A program made the translations under genes and the position numbers. The notes under the pieces were generated by a model. The model searched no databases and was not told where the DNA came from. It saw only the letters and a program-made list of their open reading frames with translations. This document shows positions 6,646-7,277 of a stretch of DNA of 7,277 nucleotides, in pieces (positions within the stretch are counted from its first letter, which is position 1; every line of letters begins with the position of its first letter). Source of the DNA: Burkholderiales bacterium (lineage in GTDB: Bacteria > Pseudomonadota > Gammaproteobacteria > Burkholderiales > Burkholderiaceae_C). The DNA lies in contig CANFYD010000183.1 in NCBI GenBank assembly GCA_947450745.1, positions 1 through 7,277 of the forward strand. The letters run 5' to 3'.

Positions 6646-7277
6646 ACCTGCACCAATTCCGTTTCGTGCAAGAGGCGGCCCGGCGCAACCTCAACCTGAC
6701 TGAAACGGCCAAGGCGCTGTTTACCTCGCAACCCGGCGTCTCCAAAGCCATTCTGGAGATGGAAGAAGAGCTCGGCATCGACATCTTCTCGCGTCACGGC
6801 AAGCGCTTGCGCCGCATCACTGAGCCGGGTCAACAGGTGTTGGCTGCGATCGAAATCATCATGCGCGAGGTCGGCAATCTCAAGCGCATCGGTGAGGAGT
6901 TTTCCAAGCAGGACAGCGGCACGCTGTCGATTGCCACCACCCACACCCAAGCGCGCTATGTATTGCCCGGGCCGGTGGCACAGTTGCGCCGCCAAATGCC
7001 GCTGGTGCGCATCAGCTTGCACCAGGGCACGCCGGACCAGGTGGTTCGCATGCTGCTGGACGACAGCGCCGACGTCGGTTTGGCGACCGAATCACTGACG
7101 CAGATTCCAGAGTTGGTCAGTCTGCCCTGCTATGAATGGCAGCATGTGATGGTGGTGCCCGCCGACCACCCGCTGGCGCAAGTGGAGCGGCCCACGCTGG
7201 AACAGCTAGCCGCCGAGCCGCTGGTGTCTTACCACCCCAGCTTTACCGGCAGAACCCGCATCGACCGCGCGTTTGCC
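6642..7277 (+). CDS. cysB: CysB-like LysR-type regulator of sulfur assimilation (3' part beyond the window)
   Basis: The first 212 residues of a CysB/Cbl-type LysR regulator run to the last base of the window with no stop. Residues 1 to about 60 are the winged helix-turn-helix; LFTSQPGVSKAILEMEEELG (26-45) is the recognition region and matches LYTSQPGISKQV of E. coli CysB. The effector domain follows from about 90. The residues known to hold sulfate in Klebsiella CysB occur at the same numbers: T100, T102 and Q103 in ATTHTQARY, T149 in LATE, and T202 in SFTGRT. This makes CysB or its paralogue Cbl much likelier than another LysR type. The start is GTG, forming a GTGA overlap with the chelatase stop; a weak AAGG lies 3 nt upstream. 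Unlike most LysR genes it is transcribed with its upstream neighbours, not divergently from a target. Full length should be about 310-325 residues. Confidence 0.93.
   Translation, partial: MNLHQFRFVQEAARRNLNLTETAKALFTSQPGVSKAILEMEEELGIDIFSRHGKRLRRITEPGQQVLAAIEIIMREVGNLKRIGEEFSKQDSGTLSIATTHTQARYVLPGPVAQLRRQMPLVRISLHQGTPDQVVRMLLDDSADVGLATESLTQIPELVSLPCYEWQHVMVVPADHPLAQVERPTLEQLAAEPLVSYHPSFTGRTRIDRAFA

Overview
The window looks like ordinary chromosome from a betaproteobacterium, most likely Burkholderiales and plausibly Comamonadaceae. I infer this from the fairly high GC content, the protein flavours, and the gene order holC-pepA facing away from lptF-lptG and followed by a CbiX-type chelatase and a CysB-type regulator. 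The pepA/holC versus lptFG divergence is also known from E. coli, so this is a conserved housekeeping neighbourhood and not an obvious island. I see no mobile element, CRISPR array, tRNA or rRNA.

Layout. Positions 1-289 hold no supported gene but several small repeats, including two back-to-back hairpins that probably terminate the minus-strand transcript. Positions 290-1432 (minus) encode a periplasmic branched-chain amino acid type binding protein with its own leader (1433-1621), a good Shine-Dalgarno site and a 14-bp palindrome. A minus-strand run follows, transcribed pepA (3902-2433), then holC (2421-1975), then a small unrecognised protein (1978-1622) carrying an Asn-Gly repeat encoded by a hexanucleotide tandem repeat. 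The pepA and lptF start codons are only 28 bp apart, so both promoters must lie at least partly inside coding sequence. The plus-strand run is lptF (3931-5115), lptG (5112-6239), a small sirohydrochlorin chelatase (6256-6645), and a cysB-like LysR regulator (6642 to the right edge, incomplete).

How the genes work together. LptF and LptG are the membrane pair of the lipopolysaccharide export ABC transporter, and their genes overlap by 4 bases. The chelatase is expected to make siroheme or a related metallo-tetrapyrrole, the cofactor of sulfite reductase. It is joined by a 4-base overlap to a CysB-like regulator that keeps all the sulfate-contact residues I can compare, so a sulfur-assimilation unit probably continues off the right edge. 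PepA (peptide turnover) and HolC (clamp-loader chi subunit) are a conserved pair without an obvious shared pathway.

I did not find a convincing undescribed system. The best leads are the Asn-Gly repeat protein, the very tight pepA/lptF divergent gap, the chelatase-cysB coupling and the tandem hairpins.
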